From contig PFUD01000174.1 of the NCBI GenBank assembly GCA_002789915.1, positions 1-50,682 of the forward strand: a DNA stretch of 50,682 nt, read 5' to 3'. This document shows positions 47,831-50,682 of the stretch, piece after piece. Position numbers and translations under genes: made by a program. The DNA is from Comamonadaceae bacterium CG_4_9_14_3_um_filter_60_33. GTDB taxonomy: Bacteria; Pseudomonadota; Gammaproteobacteria; Burkholderiales; Burkholderiaceae_C. Below the pieces are notes generated by a model, which was not told the origin of the DNA, made no database searches, and saw only the letters and a list, made by a program, of their open reading frames with translations. Within the stretch, counting starts at the first letter, position 1, and each line of letters starts with the position of its first letter.

Positions 47831-49969
47831 ATGAATTTCATTAAATATGTAGCAGCGTTGGGGCTGACATTGGTTTTGGTTGCTTGTGGTGGGGGCGGGG
47901 GGAGTGCCGGGACGTCGCTGACTGGTGCAGAAACGGGTACAGGAACTGTTACAGACACTGGAACAGGAACAGGAACAGGAACAGCTCCGGTAAGTACTCC
48001 TACCATGGCCCTTGCGGTAGTTGATGGGGCTGGCGTTGAAATAACAAATCACATTTTGTCGCAGACCCAGGCTCAGTTTCTTAAGATTGTTTTGAAAAAC
48101 GGCTCCGGCGTGGCCGTCCCATACACAAGGGTAACCGTTACACTTGATTCAACTGCTGCCGTACTCGTTCCCGTCAGCGGTACTCAGTTAACGGATGCCT
48201 CGGGCGTTATCTTGATGCGCATTGCTCCCGCCAATGTGAATTCATCGGGCACTGTGCGTGCTACGGCTGTGTCCACAGTAGATGCTACTGCGCTTTCCAA
48301 AACCTATGACTTTCAGATAACTGCTGGCACGGTCAGTCTTTCAGCTGTCACTGTTTCTCCTGTATCCGTTCAAAATGGACAGTCAGTTAACGTATATGTT
48401 GATGTGGTGGTCAACGGTGTGCCAGCAACTTCCAATTCGGTCGCTGTAAATTTCAATTCCACCTGTGGCACTGTGACGCCAACTTCCGCGTTGGTTGACT
48501 CTACGGGGCGGGCGTCTGCTGTTATCCAAACCACTAGCACGGGTAGTTGCTCAGTTGATGCGTCTGTCAATGGTGTTAACTCTCTGCCAACAGCCTTTAC
48601 GGTAACAGTTCCTCCAATTTCAGGGATTCAATTCTTGAGCGCATCGCCTAGTTTGATTTATCAAACAGGCTCAGCGGGTGTAAATACATCTTTAGTTGTA
48701 TTCAAAGTAATTGACTCGTTGGCGACGGGTGTACAAGGTGTTACCGTAAATGCAAGTTTGACAAATACTGATGGGGGAATTAACTTTTGCGGGTCACCTG
48801 CCACGAGTTCTTCTGGCGCCGACGGTACTGTTTCTTTCTCTATTTGTGCGGGCACCTTGCCTGCCACGGCTCAGGTAAGAGCGGAGTTGGCAGATACTCC
48901 TGCGGTTTTTACAAGTTCCAACTTGTTGACGGTTCAAACCGGTTTGCCAACCCAACGGTTTTTTGATATTTCTGCTTCGAAGTTGAATTTTTATGCAGGT
49001 GGATATTTCACCTCAAAGTTCAACGGCAATACGGTCACCATATCCGTTTTTGCAGCTGATCGACAAGGCAATCCGGTACCAGATGGCACAAAAATTATTT
49101 TTGTAGCTGAAGGTGGTCAAATCAATTCCTCTGGTCAGAGTAGCTGTTTACTAACCAGTGGCCGGTGTAGCGTTGATTTGATTGGCCAGGACTATAGACC
49201 GATGGGCTCTTCAGCCCCTGACGGTGATCCGCGCCCAGGTCGCGTTACCGTTCTGGCCTATGCGGATGGTGAGGAATCTTTCATCGACAAACCTGACGCC
49301 GCCGGTAACTACAACAATCGTTATGACCTTGATAAAGATGAGTTGTTCGAAGACCTTGGCTCACCTTATCTTGATAAAGATGAAAGCAAAGCATTCTTAT
49401 CTGCTTACACCAATTTGGTCACGACTACTAACGAGGGAGAGTCCTCATACCCTATGCCTATTGGATCCATCGGTAACTCGGTTTGTCCTGATAACTCCAA
49501 TGTTGGATTGTCCGCCGCTAACACCTGTAACAATGTCTGGGATGGGTACAGCAAAGTACGCCGCCAGATTGTGATTGTTTTCTCCGGTGGAAAAATTGGG
49601 CAACCGGGAATCTACCACGTCACGGATAATCCTGAGGGCTACGACCAAACAATTCCTGAAAAGAATAGGACAAAAGTTGTTGGTACGGCAACCAATGAAA
49701 AAATCGTAGTGCAACTCGCCGACCGTGACGGTAATCCGCTCCCTTCAGACGCAAGTTTGTCGGTTCAAGTGTTGCCCAGCACGAGCACTTGTAAGGCAAC
49801 ACTGCTGAACAGTCAGATCGGGAGCACGATTGAGCCTAGTATTCATACAGTGACGCTGGAGTCTTGCGGCTCAAGCGATACAGTTCGATTCAAGTCTACA
49901 GTAACAAGTGGCGGCGACACTTTAGAAAGCTTTTACGACGTATTGGTACCTGCTGCGCCTGTACCTTGA
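47831..49969 (+). CDS. Ig-like (Big/invasin-type) lipoprotein of unknown function
   Basis: A 712-residue predicted lipoprotein. The lipobox LVAC gives Cys19, followed by a Gly/Ser/Thr linker with a Gly-Thr repeat. Several bacterial Ig-like segments follow (about 55-165, 168-260, 265-370), rich in Val, Thr and Ser, with [17 protein letters not shown] as a typical strand pattern. A region near 496-522 has two EF-hand-like DxDKDE loops. A further Ig-like domain lies at about 640-705. Base composition is low (25 of 60 G/C at 48361-48420, against 38 of 60 in aroK at 50041-50100), suggesting acquisition. AAGGGA precedes the ATG. It overlaps a possible aroK TTG start. Surface adhesion or pilus accessory roles are guesses. 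Confidence 0.85.
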   Translation: MNFIKYVAALGLTLVLVACGGGGGSAGTSLTGAETGTGTVTDTGTGTGTGTAPVSTPTMALAVVDGAGVEITNHILSQTQAQFLKIVLKNGSGVAVPYTRVTVTLDSTAAVLVPVSGTQLTDASGVILMRIAPANVNSSGTVRATAVSTVDATALSKTYDFQITAGTVSLSAVTVSPVSVQNGQSVNVYVDVVVNGVPATSNSVAVNFNSTCGTVTPTSALVDSTGRASAVIQTTSTGSCSVDASVNGVNSLPTAFTVTVPPISGIQFLSASPSLIYQTGSAGVNTSLVVFKVIDSLATGVQGVTVNASLTNTDGGINFCGSPATSSSGADGTVSFSICAGTLPATAQVRAELADTPAVFTSSNLLTVQTGLPTQRFFDISASKLNFYAGGYFTSKFNGNTVTISVFAADRQGNPVPDGTKIIFVAEGGQINSSGQSSCLLTSGRCSVDLIGQDYRPMGSSAPDGDPRPGRVTVLAYADGEESFIDKPDAAGNYNNRYDLDKDELFEDLGSPYLDKDESKAFLSAYTNLVTTTNEGESSYPMPIGSIGNSVCPDNSNVGLSAANTCNNVWDGYSKVRRQIVIVFSGGKIGQPGIYHVTDNPEGYDQTIPEKNRTKVVGTATNEKIVVQLADRDGNPLPSDASLSVQVLPSTSTCKATLLNSQIGSTIEPSIHTVTLESCGSSDTVRFKSTVTSGGDTLESFYDVLVPAAPVP
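47960..47983 (+). repeat. In-frame hexanucleotide repeat (GGAACA)4
   Basis: Four perfect GGAACA copies encode Gly-Thr pairs in the linker after the lipid anchor. Being six bases long, gain or loss of copies changes linker length without a frameshift, so it could vary by slippage. Confidence 0.8.
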
Positions 49970-49980
49970 TCGAACCATCG

Positions 49981-50520
49981 GTGCGGTCCCGCTTGAGTTG
50001 CAAAAACTGTATCTCCCTCATCGGCCTTCCCGGCTCAGGCAAATCCACCGTCGGGCGGCAACTCGCCCGGCGGCTGCAACTCCCGTTCTTTGATTCCGAC
50101 CATGTGATCGAGCACCGGCTGGGCTGCTCGATTCGCGAGTATTTCGAGCGCGAGGGCGAAGAACGCTTTCGCGATCTTGAGGCGGCGGTCATCGACGAAC
50201 TCACCCAAAAGCCCGCAGGCGTGGTGTCCACCGGCGGCGGCGTGGTATTGCGGCCTGAAAACCGGCAACGCCTGCACAGTCGCACCAAGGTGATTTATCT
50301 GAATTCGTCGCCCGCCGAGTTGTTTCGCCGCCTGCGCCACGACAAGCATCGGCCGCTGCTGCAAGTGGCCGACCCGCTGCAGCGCCTGCGCGACCTCTAC
50401 GCCCAGCGCGACCCGCTGTACCGCGAAACTGCGCACTTTCAGATCGAGACCGGCCGCCCCTCAGTGGCAGCGCTGGTCAACATGATCCTGATGCAGTTGG
50501 AGCTGGCGGGCACTGATTAG
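49981..50520 (+). CDS. aroK: Shikimate kinase
   Basis: Phosphorylates shikimate in aromatic amino acid synthesis. From GTG at 49981 the product has 179 residues. It has the Walker A loop GLPGSGKST (15-23), substrate residues in FFDSD (36-40), the STGGGVV loop (83-89) and the lid segment around RHDKHRPLL. No in-frame ATG exists near the expected start. Candidates are TTG 49966 (overlapping the previous stop as TTGA), GTG 49981 and TTG 49993. aroB follows after 45 bp, the usual order. Confidence 0.93.
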   Translation: MRSRLSCKNCISLIGLPGSGKSTVGRQLARRLQLPFFDSDHVIEHRLGCSIREYFEREGEERFRDLEAAVIDELTQKPAGVVSTGGGVVLRPENRQRLHSRTKVIYLNSSPAELFRRLRHDKHRPLLQVADPLQRLRDLYAQRDPLYRETAHFQIETGRPSVAALVNMILMQLELAGTD

Positions 50521-50552
50521 ATTCTGCGTACTTTGCCCCTTGCCCAGTTCGC

Positions 50553-50558
50553 TAAACT
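50553..50558 (+). promoter_or_regulatory. Candidate -10 box upstream of aroB
   Basis: TAAACT ends seven bases before the aroB ATG, similar to the spacing at tal, pyrF and lptM. A weak AGGG within the gap could instead be a ribosome binding site. Confidence 0.35.
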
Positions 50559-50565
50559 CAGGGCC

Positions 50566-50682
50566 ATGCATTCCTCCGACCTCCAAATTGTGGCCATCGA
50601 CCTGGCCGAGCGCAGCTACCACATCGCCATTCGCGGCTCGCTGTTCGACAACCCCTTGAGCTACGCCGAGTTGCCGGCGGCG
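50566..50682 (+). CDS. aroB: 3-dehydroquinate synthase, N-terminal part (cut by window end)
   Basis: The first 39 codons read MHSSDLQIVAIDLAERSYHI and continue IAIRGSLFDNPLSYAELPAA. This matches the N-terminus of AroB, including the conserved YxIxIGxxL-type strand (here YHIAIRGSLF). It follows aroK in the usual order and is incomplete because the window ends. Confidence 0.85.
   Translation, partial: MHSSDLQIVAIDLAERSYHIAIRGSLFDNPLSYAELPAA

Overview
This window comes from a chromosome of a betaproteobacterium, most likely of the family Comamonadaceae (Rhodoferax/Polaromonas/Acidovorax group). The evidence is the coding style (about 60% GC by eye), two intergenic repeat types I remember from that family, and familiar gene groupings: zwf-hexR next to pgi and tal, uvrA / MFS / ssb, nudJ-mnmA, lptM-lysA facing cyaY, and mrcA facing pilMNOPQ followed by aroK-aroB. 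The species assignment is inference; no rRNA or tRNA gene is present. I found 46 protein genes, the last cut by the window edge.

Layout. 1-283: non-coding repeat DNA. 284-9341: sugar-phosphate metabolism (hexR and zwf on the minus strand, tal and pgi on the plus strand) split by an exbB-exbD-exbD-tonB operon, then an alpha/beta hydrolase lipoprotein and a small secreted protein of unknown role. 9342-20716: groES-groEL with a CIRCE element and a sigma-32-like promoter, a cation efflux protein, pyrF, a fused CoA-transferase, uvrA, an MFS transporter and ssb. 20717-26990: a five-gene operon encoding an RND adaptor, an RND pump, a sulfide:quinone-reductase-like flavoprotein, a DUF2892 membrane protein and a CsoR/FrmR-family repressor. 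26987-42486: housekeeping genes (mnmA, nudJ, pntAB, two LpxL-type acyltransferases, metK, engB, cytochrome c4, msrPQ, lysA, lptM, cyaY, mrcA). 42757-50682: the type IV pilus assembly operon pilMNOPQ, a low-GC Ig-like lipoprotein, aroK and the start of aroB.

How the genes work together. zwf, tal and pgi connect glucose-6-phosphate to the oxidative pentose-phosphate/Entner-Doudoroff routes, and HexR is the likely local repressor. Transhydrogenase (pntAB) balances NADPH. msrPQ and cytochrome c4 serve periplasmic redox chemistry. LptM and the two acyltransferases serve the outer membrane. PilM to PilQ build the inner-membrane platform and the secretin of type IV pili.

The best candidate for an undescribed system is the 20717-26990 operon. 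Its promoter carries two G/C-core inverted repeats of the type bound by CsoR/FrmR repressors, and its last gene encodes such a repressor with an unusual three-cysteine pattern. I infer a self-regulated sulfur-stress (sulfide or persulfide) or thiol-reactive-compound response that couples a flavoprotein oxidase to an efflux pump. The second is the Ig-like lipoprotein inserted between pilQ and aroK, whose base composition is clearly unlike its neighbours.
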